DNA of 35,302 bases from Chloroflexota bacterium (lineage in GTDB: Bacteria > Chloroflexota > Dormibacteria > Dormibacterales > Dormibacteraceae), in contig VBHX01000179.1 of assembly GCA_005879945.1 (NCBI GenBank), positions 1 to 35,302 of the forward strand. The letters run 5' to 3'. Positions within the stretch are counted from its first letter, which is position 1; every line of letters starts with the position of its first letter. The notes beneath the pieces were generated by a model. The model ran no database searches. It was not told the DNA's origin and saw only the letters and a list, made by a program, of their open reading frames with translations. The position numbers and the translations under genes are program-made. Of this stretch, positions 6,807 through 15,145 are shown in pieces.

Positions 6807-8229
6807 GGGCCGGATACAGCTCGCGGAAGCGGCGATAACCATCCGCGTACGCCTCCTCCCAGTCCCGCCGCGGCTCGATCACCTCGCGCACGCGCACGCA
6901 CGCCGCCACCGCCTCATGCGAATCACCAAAGACGCCGCCCGCGACACCTCCCAACAGCGCCGCCCCGAATGCTGAGCCCTCCTCCACTGAGGTCAGCTCC
7001 AGGGGCACGCCGAGCGCTGATGCCACGATCGAGAGCCACAGGCGGCTGCGCGCGCCGCCGCCAGACGCCCGACCATCCACGGCACGAACGCCCAGCTCGG
7101 TCAGCAGCTCGACTGAATCACGCAACCCATATGCCACGCCCTCCATCACCGAGCGGGCCATGGCCGCGCGGTCGTGGCGGAGCGAAAGGCCGATGAAAGC
7201 GCCGCGCGCGTCGGGGTCCGCGTGTGGCGTCCGCTCTCCCGCGAGATAAGGCAGGAAGAACAGCCCGTCCGATCCGGGCGCCCAGCTCGCAGCCTCGGCA
7301 TCCAGGTCGGCAAACCGGATCCCCGCGGCGAGCGTGTCGCGGAACCACTGCATCGATCCCGCCGCCGAGAGCATGACGCCCATCGCATGCCATGAGCCCG
7401 GCACCGCGTGGCAGAAGACGTGAACGCGAGCCTGCGGCTCGGCTGCATATGCAGGCAGGGCCGCGAACACCACGCCTGACGTTCCCAGAACCACTGAAAG
7501 CGGGCCTGGGCGATCAACGCCAACCCCAAGGGCGGCCGCAGCCTGATCGCCCGCACCCGCCGCGACGACCACGCCTGCCGCGGTCTGACCGCTGATCTCG
7601 GGTGACTCCAACGCCCGAGGGAGCCACGAGCGCGGAATCTCGAGCGCATCCGTGACCTCGTCGCTCCAGCGGCGGTTCGCGACATCGAACAGCAGCGTGC
7701 CCGAGGCGTCGGCCACGTCGATGGCGTGCTCGCCCGTCAGGCGCAGCCGGACATAGTCCTTGGGCAGGAGGATGCGCGCGATGCGCGAGTAAACATCCGG
7801 CTCGTGATGCCGCAGCCACAGAATTTTCGGAGCGGTGAAACCGGTCAGGGCGCGGTTTCCGGTCAGCTCGATCAAGCGCTCCAGGCCAATTCGTGATTCG
7901 ATCTCCGCGCACTCGGCGCCCGTGCGCTGGTCGTTCCACAGGATCGCCGGCCGCAGCACTCGATCGTGGCCGTCGAGGCAGACCAGCCCGTGCATCTGTC
8001 CCGAGAGCCCGATGCCGCGCACGTCGTCGACGCCCGCCGCTGCCATCGCCTCGAGGGTCCCTTGCGTGGCCTGCCACCAATCTTCTGGGTCCTGCTCAGA
8101 CCAGCCCGGTCGCGGAGTCGAAAGAGGATAGGCCACTTCCGCTTTCGCGATCACCTCGCCCTCAGGCGAGACGGCCACTGTCTTGACGCCGGTCGTCCCT
8201 ACGTCGACACCGATGACGGCCGAGGTCAC
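6715..8229 (-). CDS. xylB: Xylulokinase (FGGY carbohydrate kinase)
   Basis: Phosphorylates D-xylulose (or a related ketose) to the 5-phosphate for the pentose phosphate pathway. The 504-residue protein starts with the FGGY phosphate-binding loop GVDVGTTGVKT. It carries the xylulokinase hallmark LSGQMHGLV (residues 75-83), the putative catalytic Asp D228 in GAGDQAAAALGVG (E. coli XylB D233) and the C-terminal nucleotide motif ASGGGARSRLW. The GTG start lies 9 nt after the isomerase stop, making it the last gene of the liv operon. After residue about 475 (ELYPALRP) a roughly 28-residue Arg/Gly/Ser-rich tail is encoded antisense to the end of the sigma-factor gene; the tail is unlike the family and may be an overrun with no function. 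Substrate specificity is inferred from motifs. Confidence 0.9.
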   Translation of the reverse strand: MTSAVIGVDVGTTGVKTVAVSPEGEVIAKAEVAYPLSTPRPGWSEQDPEDWWQATQGTLEAMAAAGVDDVRGIGLSGQMHGLVCLDGHDRVLRPAILWNDQRTGAECAEIESRIGLERLIELTGNRALTGFTAPKILWLRHHEPDVYSRIARILLPKDYVRLRLTGEHAIDVADASGTLLFDVANRRWSDEVTDALEIPRSWLPRALESPEISGQTAAGVVVAAGAGDQAAAALGVGVDRPGPLSVVLGTSGVVFAALPAYAAEPQARVHVFCHAVPGSWHAMGVMLSAAGSMQWFRDTLAAGIRFADLDAEAASWAPGSDGLFFLPYLAGERTPHADPDARGAFIGLSLRHDRAAMARSVMEGVAYGLRDSVELLTELGVRAVDGRASGGGARSRLWLSIVASALGVPLELTSVEEGSAFGAALLGGVAGGVFGDSHEAVAACVRVREVIEPRRDWEEAYADGYRRFRELYPALRPRRSGSRGRGGRAARGRRVDRSRRSSRA

Positions 8230-8238
8230 GGAGGGCCG

Positions 8239-9246
8239 CTATTCCGCGCCGAGCGCTCTATAGACGATCTCGTACGCCCGGACGGCGTCCTTTCGCGACT
8301 GGGCCTCGCGCAGCGCCACATCATCGATTCGCGCGGCCACCGAATCGATGAAGCGCCACTGCAGAACGCTGCGGCGCACAGCCGCGATCGCGTCTTCTGT
8401 GTAGGGATAGAGGTCGAAGCCGAGGCGCTCGCCGTGGTCACCATATCCGGCGCGGCGCAGCTCGAGCGCCAGCTCCAGCGTTTCCATGAATGCGGTCGCG
8501 CCGACCATGTTGTCGTCATCGAATGTGCCCCAGCCGCTGTTGGCGTGCTGGTGGCCGAGAAGCCCTTCGCCCGCCAGCATCGCCGCGTACTCGGCCAGAT
8601 TCTCGCCGTTCATGAGGAGGTGCTGCCAGTCCATGTTCACCTTTACGTTGTCGATGCCTTGCGCGCGCAGCTTGTGAATCACGTGCAGTGTCATGCCGAT
8701 ATTGCGCATGAGGATCTTCATCGCGGGCTCGGAGTTCTTGTGCTCGAGGAACAGCGTTATGCGGTGTTCCTTGCACCTCTTCGCCGCGGCTCCGATGCCC
8801 TCCACAAGCCATGCCCAGCTCTCGCGGTAGGGGGTCTGGAACGGGTAGTTGTAGCCCTCGATGCCGGGCCAGATGATGAAGTTCGCGTGCAGGCTGCCCG
8901 CCATGTCTGCTGCGGCCAGCGTCCGCCGCACAGCCTCGGCGCGCACCGACGCGTCGGGCGAGCACAGCCCGCCCCGGCCGAAAAGCGGGTCGAGGTGGAG
9001 GCCGGTGGCGACGCAGTAGATCCCATGCCCGCCCAGGGCCTCCTTGATCGCTGCTGCATTCTGCTCGTTGATCTCCTGCGGGTAGTGGAACTCGTAGTCG
9101 TCGATCAGGTCCCCAAGGCCAGCCACCGCCCGCTTCACCTTGTCGACGATGTTTTCCGAGGTCCACTGCGGCTGGTAGCCGATGGGGACGAACCGCGTGA
9201 TCATCGGCCCCAGCGCCCAGATGCCAAGACTGGTCTTCAGCGTCAC
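8239..9246 (-). CDS. Xylose-isomerase-like TIM-barrel sugar isomerase/epimerase
   Basis: A 335-residue protein of the xylose-isomerase-like TIM-barrel superfamily, which interconverts aldoses and ketoses or epimerises ketoses with divalent metal. Candidate ligands on successive strands are E168 (LFLEHKNSEP), D206 and H209 (VNMDWQH), H232/H234 (GHQHANSGW) and D278 (GFDLYPY). The last position is Asp where ketose 3-epimerases usually have Glu, and the protein is about 40 residues longer than those enzymes, so it looks nearer to aldose isomerases. It starts at a GTG that overlaps the VOC stop by 4 nt and sits directly upstream of xylB, so producing D-xylulose or another ketose for that kinase is the natural inference. 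It is too divergent to call xylA outright. Confidence 0.78.
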   Translation of the reverse strand: MTLKTSLGIWALGPMITRFVPIGYQPQWTSENIVDKVKRAVAGLGDLIDDYEFHYPQEINEQNAAAIKEALGGHGIYCVATGLHLDPLFGRGGLCSPDASVRAEAVRRTLAAADMAGSLHANFIIWPGIEGYNYPFQTPYRESWAWLVEGIGAAAKRCKEHRITLFLEHKNSEPAMKILMRNIGMTLHVIHKLRAQGIDNVKVNMDWQHLLMNGENLAEYAAMLAGEGLLGHQHANSGWGTFDDDNMVGATAFMETLELALELRRAGYGDHGERLGFDLYPYTEDAIAAVRRSVLQWRFIDSVAARIDDVALREAQSRKDAVRAYEIVYRALGAE

Positions 9247-9620
9247 CCTCGATAGTCCCCCTCGATCCTCGTGAACTCGATCAGGTTGCCAACCGGGTCG
9301 CGACAGAAAAAGCGCGGCCGGTTGGGGATAGGCGTGTCGTCGAAAGGCTCCAGGCCCGCCGCCTCGAGACGGCGGCGGGTGTCCTCTAGATCGTCGATGT
9401 CGAAGCAGAAGTGACGGCGCGACTCGACGTCCTGCGGGCCCGGGAAGAAGTGGATTTCGAGGCCGTCACCGGCGGCGAACCACAACAGGCCCATGCCCGC
9501 GAGCGTGGATGGGACCGGCTGCTCGGAAAGTCCGAGCACCTCGGCGTAGAACCGCCTCACAGAGGCATCTTCGCCATCGTGGTACGGCGAGGAGACGTGC
9601 TGAAGGCTCCTCAGCTTCAT
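9243..9620 (-). CDS. VOC family protein
   Basis: A 125-residue vicinal-oxygen-chelate protein starting at the ATG at 9620. The longer ORF-track version would overlap livF and adds 23 residues without family character. Candidate ligands are H8 (SLQHVSSP), E55 or H57 (GLEIHFFPG), H70 (RRHFCFDIDD) and E115 (GNLIEFTRIEG). The RDPVGNLIEF ending is typical of glyoxalase-like and epimerase-like members. It lies 13 nt after livF and overlaps the next gene by 4 nt, so it is part of the transporter/sugar operon. Its reaction is not known. Confidence 0.82.
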   Translation of the reverse strand: MKLRSLQHVSSPYHDGEDASVRRFYAEVLGLSEQPVPSTLAGMGLLWFAAGDGLEIHFFPGPQDVESRRHFCFDIDDLEDTRRRLEAAGLEPFDDTPIPNRPRFFCRDPVGNLIEFTRIEGDYRG

Positions 9621-9633
9621 TCGGTCAAGCCCA

Positions 9634-10362
9634 TCACGATGACCGCCGCGGGGCAAGAGGCTCGACGCCCAGGAAACGGCGCTGCGCATCGATGTTGCCG
9701 ATCAGCTCCTTGGCGGTGGTCTCGGCCGCGATTCTGCCGGCGACCATGACCAACTGCCGCTCCGCGAGTGCGGTCGCAACCCCGAGGTTCTGCTCGACGA
9801 CCAGCAGGCCCACGCCCTGACCGGCCAGCGTGCTGATGGTGTCGATCACGCTCTCGACGATGTTCGGCGCCAAGCCCTCGGAAGGCTCGTCCATGATCAG
9901 CAGCTTCGGGTTGGTCAGCAGCGCGCGCCCGATCGCGAGCATCTGCTGCTCGCCTCCTGACAGCTGCGCAGCGCCGGTGCTCTTGCGCGCGGCGAGCCGA
10001 GGGAAGGTCTCGTAGACGCGTTTGGGGGTCCAGCCGCCGTTGCCGCGGCGGGGAATGATCTGCAGGTGCTCATCGGTTGAGAGCGACGGAAAGAGGCGGC
10101 GCCCTTGCGGGACGAAGCCCAGGCCTTCCCGCGCGATCCGGTACGGCGGCTTGCCCATCAGCTCCTGACCGCGAAACCGAACCGAACCTCTTGCCGAGGT
10201 GAGCATGCCCATGATCACCTGGCACAGGGTCGACTTGCCCATGCCGTTGCGGCCGATGATCGCGACCGGCCTCTCATCGACCGTGAAGGCGACATCCTGC
10301 AGGACGTGAGCGCGTCCATAGAAGGCGTTGAGGTCTTTGACCTCGAGTACAGACTCGCTCAC
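9634..10362 (-). CDS. livF: Branched-chain amino acid-type ABC transporter ATP-binding protein LivF
   Basis: The 242-residue ATPase powers a liv/HAAT-type importer. Walker A is GRNGMGKST, the signature LSGGEQQML, Walker B LLIMDEP, followed by the family-specific SEGLAPNIVE and a switch His-equivalent region VVEQNLG. This pattern separates LivF from LivG. GTG 10362 is chosen over the TTG at 10377 because GAGGA lies 6 nt upstream. That ribosome-binding site falls inside the 33-nt hairpin repeat filling the livG-livF gap. The gene pairs with livG, livM, livH and livK in the same operon. Liv-family importers carry amino acids, urea, amides or aromatic acids; the downstream sugar genes raise the question of what this one carries. 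Confidence 0.93.
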   Translation of the reverse strand: MSESVLEVKDLNAFYGRAHVLQDVAFTVDERPVAIIGRNGMGKSTLCQVIMGMLTSARGSVRFRGQELMGKPPYRIAREGLGFVPQGRRLFPSLSTDEHLQIIPRRGNGGWTPKRVYETFPRLAARKSTGAAQLSGGEQQMLAIGRALLTNPKLLIMDEPSEGLAPNIVESVIDTISTLAGQGVGLLVVEQNLGVATALAERQLVMVAGRIAAETTAKELIGNIDAQRRFLGVEPLAPRRSS

Positions 10363-10364
10363 GA

Positions 10365-10397
10365 GGGGTCCTCGCAAAATCGAAGATTTTGTGGGGT
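10365..10397 (+). repeat. 33-nt hairpin repeat, copy 1
   Basis: Copy 1 of a dispersed element of the form GGGGTCC-nCGC-[stem]-GTGGGGT. The perfect inverted repeat is AAAATC-GAA-GATTTT, flanked by GGGGT on both sides. Copy 2 at 24528 differs at three positions. Two of them (positions 12 and 26) form a compensatory A-T to G-C change in the stem. This copy fills the livG-livF gap, and its reverse strand supplies the GAGGA ribosome-binding site of livF. Confidence 0.8.
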
Positions 10398-10399
10398 TT

Positions 10400-11182
10400 T
10401 CACTGTTTGTATCTGCTCCCGATGTAGAGGTCGTGGACCAGCTGGTTGTCTCGTATCGACGCCGGGCTGCCCTCGACGACGACCTTGCCGTCGTGCATCA
10501 TCGTGACCCACTCTGCGACACGAAGCGCGACGTCCATGTCGTGCTCGATGAGGATCAGGGTCACGTTCGGGTCCAGGGCCATCAGCTGAGCGGTGAGCTT
10601 GTTGCGTTCCGCGGGGGAGAGGCCGGCCGCGGGCTCATCGAGCATCATCAGCTTCGGGGACGACGCCTGGGCCATGCCGACCTCGAGCTGGCGGCGCTCG
10701 CCATGAGAGAGCTCGCGGACCATGGTGCGGAGTCGATCGGCCAGTCCGATCGTCTCGGCCACGGCGCGGGCGCGATCACGCATCTGGCGCTCGCGCCGTG
10801 GGAGGCGGATCGGGAGCAGATGGCCGCTCTTCGCGCCGAGCACCGATAGGTAGAGGTTGTCTTCCACGGACAGCCCCAGCAGCAACCGAGAGGTCTGAAA
10901 AGTTCGGGACAGCCCGGCACGCGCGCGCAGCCGCGCGGGCTGGTGGGTCACGTCCTTACCGAAGAGCTCGATCGTTCCTTCGGTCGGGGGAAATTCGCCG
11001 GAGATGACGTTGAACAGGGTCGTCTTCCCGGCCCCGTTGGGTCCGAGAATCGCGCGGCGCTCGCCAGGTTTGACCTCCAGGGTCACATCGGCCACCGCGC
11101 GCAGGCCGCCGAACCGCCGGCCGACCCCCCGCAAGCGGAGGATCGGCGCGGCGGACTCGGTTGGCAGCGGTGCTGCGCTCAC
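10400..11182 (-). CDS. livG: Branched-chain amino acid-type ABC transporter ATP-binding protein LivG
   Basis: A 260-residue ATPase subunit of the liv/HAAT importer. Walker A is GPNGAGKTT, the signature LSHGERRQLE, Walker B LMMLDEP, followed by the LivG-type AAGLSPAE and LILIEHDMDV. FQTSRLL is the Q-loop region. The ORF track extends 110 residues too far upstream into livK. The GTG at 11182, 10 nt after the livK stop, gives the usual family length, although no strong ribosome-binding site is visible there. The C-terminus DNQLVHDLYIG matches the typical LivG ending. Confidence 0.92.
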   Translation of the reverse strand: MSAAPLPTESAAPILRLRGVGRRFGGLRAVADVTLEVKPGERRAILGPNGAGKTTLFNVISGEFPPTEGTIELFGKDVTHQPARLRARAGLSRTFQTSRLLLGLSVEDNLYLSVLGAKSGHLLPIRLPRRERQMRDRARAVAETIGLADRLRTMVRELSHGERRQLEVGMAQASSPKLMMLDEPAAGLSPAERNKLTAQLMALDPNVTLILIEHDMDVALRVAEWVTMMHDGKVVVEGSPASIRDNQLVHDLYIGSRYKQ

Positions 11183-11192
11183 ACCGTCTGTC

Positions 11193-12602
11193 TCAGTACT
11201 GCACGTTTCCGGCGCTGAAGTCCACAGGTGTTTCGTTTCCAACCCAGGGCGGCGGCGTCTTCTTGGTGCAAGTTGGGTCGGTCCGGCTAGGCGCCGGCGT
11301 CGTCGGGCTGAAGAAGCCACCGAACGTCTGGTCCACCTTCGGCACGCGAAGGATGGTCTTGATCCCGGGGACGTTGCTGCCCGACGGAGGCGGGGTGATC
11401 TGGACGATCCAGTTGTCGAAGACCGCCTGTCGGTTGGAGTCGAGGCTGATCTTGCCGTACGGGCCCTGGACCACGGTCGAGGCCAGCGCGGTTTGCAGTG
11501 CCTTCTGACCATTGGAAAGGTCGCCGTTGACCGAAGTCAGTGCCTGGCCAAGGGCCGTCATCGCGCTCCAGTAGCCGAGCGTGAAGACGCTCGCAGCGTC
11601 CGCTTGAGTAGCCGGGTAGATGGCCAGCTCCTGCTTGTAGGCCTGGGTCTGCGGGAAGCTGGCGTCGCCTGCGATGCCGCTGGCGGCGACTGCGCCCACC
11701 ATCGGCGTTCCGATTGCCTTGAGCAGCTGCGGGTCGGGCCAGAACGTGTTGCCCATGATGTGCTTGGTGTTCAGCGCTCCGCGAAGCTGAATGTACTGCT
11801 TGAGGAAGGTGATCAGGCCGGCCCCGCCCACACCGACGAACAGCCCGTCGATGTTCTTGGGGATCTGAGTCACGAACGAGGAGTAGTCGGTCGTGCCCAG
11901 AGGCGGCCAGATCCGATTGGAGTTGGGGATGCTGCCACCGATCGAGCAGAACTCGGCGATGAAACCGGCGAGTGACGTGTACGGGAACGCGTAGTCGTCG
12001 CCGATCACGGCCGCGGTGCGCCAGCCGAGCTTGTTGTACGCGTAGTCGCCGAGACCGGACGACCACTGCGCTCCATCCGGGTTGAAGCGGAAAAAGTTCG
12101 GAGCCTGGACCTTCAAGGTTGCGTCCTGGGCCCCGGAGATTCCATTGAGGAACGTCTTGTTCGGCTGGGTCTTGGCGTAGTTCGCCACGGCGATGCCCTC
12201 GTCACCGGAGAGAGGGCCGATCAGTATGTCGGCGCCGAGCTGCTCTACCAAGCGCCGCGTCTCTTCGATCGCTTTGTTGGCGGTGGAGTCGGAACAGCCG
12301 AAGCCGACGATCTGGATGTCCTTGCCGCCGATCTTGGCGCCGGTCATCCCATCGCTCGGCTTGGCGCCGGTGGCTTTGCCGCCATAGTGCGCTGCCAACA
12401 CCGCGAGAGCCCCGCCCAGGTCGTCGTTGTAGAACGATCCAAAGTCGCCCTGGCAGTCCGACAGGATGCCGATCTTGATCGCGCTGCTCGTCGTGGGTGT
12501 GTTCGACGGGCTGCTGTTGCACGCGGCCAGGGCCAGCAACGGAAGCAACGCAATCGAGGCGAACAGCCGCCTCGAGCCGACGCTACGTTGACTTCTAGGC
12601 AA
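11193..12602 (-). CDS. ABC transporter substrate-binding lipoprotein (LivK-like, Peripla_BP_6)
   Basis: A 469-residue extracytoplasmic binding protein tethered as a lipoprotein. The n-region RSQRSVGSRR is followed by a hydrophobic core and the lipobox LAAC with C28. The mature protein starts with a disordered Ser/Thr-rich linker and then the type I periplasmic-binding fold (IKIGILSDCQGDFGSFY, ADILIGPLSGDEG, TAAVIGDDYAFPY). The TTG start is decided by an almost perfect AAAGGAGGT (12607-12615) a few bases upstream. It is longer than the usual 370-400 residues, with extra sequence and a Pro/Thr-rich C-terminal tail (SPTTPAPSRTDPTCTKKTPPP). A lipobox protein fits a monoderm or diderm. The ligand is unknown. 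The 118-nt gap upstream to livM holds only this ribosome-binding site and a weak CTGGC/GCCAG repeat. Confidence 0.88.
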   Translation of the reverse strand: MPRSQRSVGSRRLFASIALLPLLALAACNSSPSNTPTTSSAIKIGILSDCQGDFGSFYNDDLGGALAVLAAHYGGKATGAKPSDGMTGAKIGGKDIQIVGFGCSDSTANKAIEETRRLVEQLGADILIGPLSGDEGIAVANYAKTQPNKTFLNGISGAQDATLKVQAPNFFRFNPDGAQWSSGLGDYAYNKLGWRTAAVIGDDYAFPYTSLAGFIAEFCSIGGSIPNSNRIWPPLGTTDYSSFVTQIPKNIDGLFVGVGGAGLITFLKQYIQLRGALNTKHIMGNTFWPDPQLLKAIGTPMVGAVAASGIAGDASFPQTQAYKQELAIYPATQADAASVFTLGYWSAMTALGQALTSVNGDLSNGQKALQTALASTVVQGPYGKISLDSNRQAVFDNWIVQITPPPSGSNVPGIKTILRVPKVDQTFGGFFSPTTPAPSRTDPTCTKKTPPPWVGNETPVDFSAGNVQY

Positions 12603-12606
12603 ATTG

Positions 12607-12615
12607 ACCTCCTTT
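12607..12615 (-). promoter_or_regulatory. Strong ribosome-binding site of the livK-like gene
   Basis: The minus strand reads AAAGGAGGT followed by CAAT and then TTG. It is the best Shine-Dalgarno in the operon and fixes the TTG start of the binding protein. This suits a component needed in excess over the membrane complex. Confidence 0.85.
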
Positions 12616-12720
12616 GGAATATGAATTGGCTGCACTCGTCTGGCCCTCATGAGCCAGGCCTGCTCCAGATGAGTCCCTCACCACTGCCTGCTGTTCTCGA
12701 ATCTCCATCCACCTCCTGTA

Positions 12721-13833
12721 CTACACCGCCGCGGGATGGTCGACGGCGTCGTCGACCGCTCCCTTGGTCGGTATCCCCGACGATTCCTCTGGGCTGCGTC
12801 GCCGCCTTCTCCTGCCCCAGAGGCCCTCCCATATGCCGACCAAACCGCCTGGAGACGCCAGGACGATCACCAGGAAGATCACCCCGATGACAGTTTCGAA
12901 CCGGTCCGGCCCGAGCCAGTCGCCGACGTTCGGCATCCAGACGCGCGAGTAGTTGTCGATCGTAGAGAACACGATGGCGCCGATCCACGCCCCCTCCAAC
13001 CGGTAAAGGCCGCCGATCACGGCGATCACCAGGATGTTGATGGTCTGTGCGACGTTGATTCCACCCGGCGAGATCTGGGTCGTGTACCAGACCGACAGGA
13101 TTCCCGCGATGGATGCGATGAACGCTCCCACGCCAAAAGCGAGCGCGCGATGGAGTGGCACGTTGTAACCGAGCGCTTGCATTCGAGCTGGGTCGTCGCG
13201 AATTCCTTGCAGCGCAAGACCGAAAGGCGTCCGCGCGAGATAGCGGATGCCCACGTAGACCAGGACCGACGCCAGCAGTGCCGTGTAGTAGAGGGGAATC
13301 GGGTCGGTGATCGGGTTGCCGATGACCGCCGGCATGGTCACACTTCGGATGCCCCCGTAACCGGAGAGAACGGTGACCTGGGCAAAGAAATAAAAGACGA
13401 TCACGGAGATCGCGAGCGTGATCATCAGGAAGTAAATGCCGTAGCTGCGCGCGGCGATGGCGCCACAGAGAAGGCCGAAGGCAGTGGCGACGACGATCCC
13501 GACAGCAGTCGCCGCGAGCGGGTCCCAACCGAGGTGCTTTCCGCCCGCGGCGTGAACCAGGTTTGCCATCGTGAACCCGGCGACGGCATAGATCCCGGTC
13601 TGGCCGAGCGAGATCATGCCGCCATAGCTCGAAAGGAAGATGAGGCTCGCGGCGGCGATCCCGAGCCACAGCGCCTTGGTGAGAATCTGGGCAAGAGTGA
13701 AGCTGTCGACGACCGAAGGCGCGCCTGCGAGGAACAGCACCAGCGCACCGACAGCAACCAGCTGGGTGATCCGGATACGCCGGCTTCTGATGGAGTCGAT
13801 CAGTGGGGTGGAGGGGGGAGCTGCGACGCTCAA
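12721..13833 (-). CDS. livM: Branched-chain amino acid-type ABC transporter permease LivM
   Basis: A 370-residue polytopic permease with about nine hydrophobic segments. Family landmarks include LSSYGGMISLGQTGIYAVAGF near residues 67-87, the cytoplasmic coupling loop TPFGLALQGIRDDPARMQALGYNV, and the closing VIFLVIVLASPGGLVGIWE. The C-terminus adds an Arg-rich stretch (GRRRRRRSPEESS). The TTG start overlaps the livH stop by 4 nt (TTGA), so synthesis of the two permeases is coupled. With LivH it forms the transmembrane channel of the importer. Confidence 0.92.
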   Translation of the reverse strand: MSVAAPPSTPLIDSIRSRRIRITQLVAVGALVLFLAGAPSVVDSFTLAQILTKALWLGIAAASLIFLSSYGGMISLGQTGIYAVAGFTMANLVHAAGGKHLGWDPLAATAVGIVVATAFGLLCGAIAARSYGIYFLMITLAISVIVFYFFAQVTVLSGYGGIRSVTMPAVIGNPITDPIPLYYTALLASVLVYVGIRYLARTPFGLALQGIRDDPARMQALGYNVPLHRALAFGVGAFIASIAGILSVWYTTQISPGGINVAQTINILVIAVIGGLYRLEGAWIGAIVFSTIDNYSRVWMPNVGDWLGPDRFETVIGVIFLVIVLASPGGLVGIWEGLWGRRRRRRSPEESSGIPTKGAVDDAVDHPAAV

Positions 13834-14855
13834 GCGGGCCGACCAAACAGGCCCAGCGGCCGGACCGCGAGCACCGCGACAACCAGCACGAAAGTCAGCA
13901 GGATCGCGTAGTTGGTGAGGTCGGTCCCGCCGAACTTGAGGTAAACGTCGGCGTAGGAGTTGACCAGGCCGAGCGCGATTGAGCCGATCGCGGCGCCGCC
14001 GAGGCTGCCCATCCCCCCGATGATCACCACGATGAGCGAGTCGAGCAGGAACGCGGAGTCGTTGCCGGGCTGGACCGCGATCATCGTGCCGCCCAGCACG
14101 CCGGCGAGTCCCGCCAGCAGCGCGCCTATGAAGAAGGCTCCGGCGAACACCAGCTGGATGTTGACCCCGAGCGCCGAAACCATCGAGCGGTCATCCACGC
14201 CTGCCCGGATGATCATTCCGAACCTGGTCCTCTTGATCACCAGGAAGAGCACGGCGCCGATTGCCAGCGCCGCCCCGACCACGACCACGAGCCGGAAGAA
14301 CCCATAACGAACGCCGAGGAGGCTAACGCTGTCGGGCCAGGTCGCTGGCTGCTGGATCGATTCTGCAATGCCTCCGAAGTGGGCGACCATCTGGTCCGCG
14401 AGTATCACTGAAATCGCGATCGTGATCAGCGCTTGACGTAGGTCTTGGCCCTGGTTCCAGCGCAGGAACACCTGCTGCATCAACACCCCCGCGGCGCCGA
14501 TCACGATGATGGCGATGATCATCGGCACGACCCAGGACGTCACTGTGGCCGGGGTTCCGCTCAGAAGGTTGCCGCTCACCCCGTACCAGCTGCCCTGGAG
14601 AGTGAACGCGATGTAGCCCGCGAGCAGGTAGAGCGATCCGTGGGCCATGTTGACCACGCGCATGAGGCCGAAGATGAGCGTGAATCCCGCCGCCACCACG
14701 AAGAACAGCGCGGCGAGGGTCAGCCCATTGAGGGTGACAATCCAGAAAATCTGAGCGTCCTGGCTTCCCTTGTAGGCGATCCAGGCCACCACGGCCAGGC
14801 CAGGAAGGACGAGAAATGCACGCGGCACGATCCGTACGTCGAGCCGACTCGACAT
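13830..14855 (-). CDS. livH: Branched-chain amino acid-type ABC transporter permease LivH
   Basis: A 341-residue permease and the first gene of the operon. After a short N-terminal anchor the LivH signature appears as AAGFTLIFGLMRVVNMAHGSLYLLAGY. The coupling loop is TRFGMIIRAGVDDRSMVSALGVNI, and VVIIGGMGSLGGAAIGSIALGL is the characteristic C-terminal helix pair. A roughly 30-residue hydrophilic loop after the fourth segment (FGGIAESIQQPATWPDS) is longer than usual. The ATG is at 14855 with only a weak upstream purine tract, and the predicted promoter lies about 110-150 nt upstream. Confidence 0.92.
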   Translation of the reverse strand: MSSRLDVRIVPRAFLVLPGLAVVAWIAYKGSQDAQIFWIVTLNGLTLAALFFVVAAGFTLIFGLMRVVNMAHGSLYLLAGYIAFTLQGSWYGVSGNLLSGTPATVTSWVVPMIIAIIVIGAAGVLMQQVFLRWNQGQDLRQALITIAISVILADQMVAHFGGIAESIQQPATWPDSVSLLGVRYGFFRLVVVVGAALAIGAVLFLVIKRTRFGMIIRAGVDDRSMVSALGVNIQLVFAGAFFIGALLAGLAGVLGGTMIAVQPGNDSAFLLDSLIVVIIGGMGSLGGAAIGSIALGLVNSYADVYLKFGGTDLTNYAILLTFVLVVAVLAVRPLGLFGRPA

Positions 14856-14908
14856 GACGCTTCAGGCCGCCCGGAGGGTACGAGCGGAAAAGCGCCGACG
14901 AGCCCCAT

Positions 14909-14930
14909 CCATTGTCGGCAAGCCCAATGG
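14909..14930. promoter_or_regulatory. Inverted repeat CCATTG-N10-CAATGG, candidate operator of the liv operon
   Basis: A perfect 6-bp inverted repeat whose half-sites are 16 bp apart centre to centre, between the predicted transcription start and livH. This geometry suits a dimeric helix-turn-helix repressor. No regulator gene lies next to the liv operon. Chance occurrence is possible. Confidence 0.35.
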
Positions 14931-14973
14931 CGACATCGCTGCTCCTTGCCGCTCTATCAAAATCTGTCATCGG

Positions 14974-15002
14974 ACACTACATCCGGCTGGCAAACCCGTC
15001 AA
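14974..15002 (-). promoter_or_regulatory. Predicted housekeeping promoter of the liv operon
   Basis: The minus strand reads TTGACG (15002-14997), a 17-nt spacer, and TAGTGT (14979-14974). The -35 matches 5 of 6 consensus bases and the -10 fits the TAnnnT form seen at the other promoters in this window. The leader before livH would be about 110 nt. Confidence 0.45.
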
Positions 15003-15145
15003 GAGCTTGCCTCGGTGGTGAAAGGAACTGAAGTGTTGTCGGGGGTCTGTTACTGTTGGCATGAGTCGGCCCGGTGACGGGTCGTTGGGGACCTTGCGCA
15101 GAGGGGTGCTCCGAGAGCCGGCTCCGCCGGGCTCGGCGCCTTTAA

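Noticed and set aside
7966-9255. 429-aa plus-strand ORF opposite xylB and the isomerase
   Set aside because: It spans two real minus-strand genes and their junction with no family resemblance.
12736-13911. 391-aa plus-strand ORF across livM
   Set aside because: It is an antisense shadow of a recognisable permease. Composition is Arg/Asp-rich with no domain pattern.
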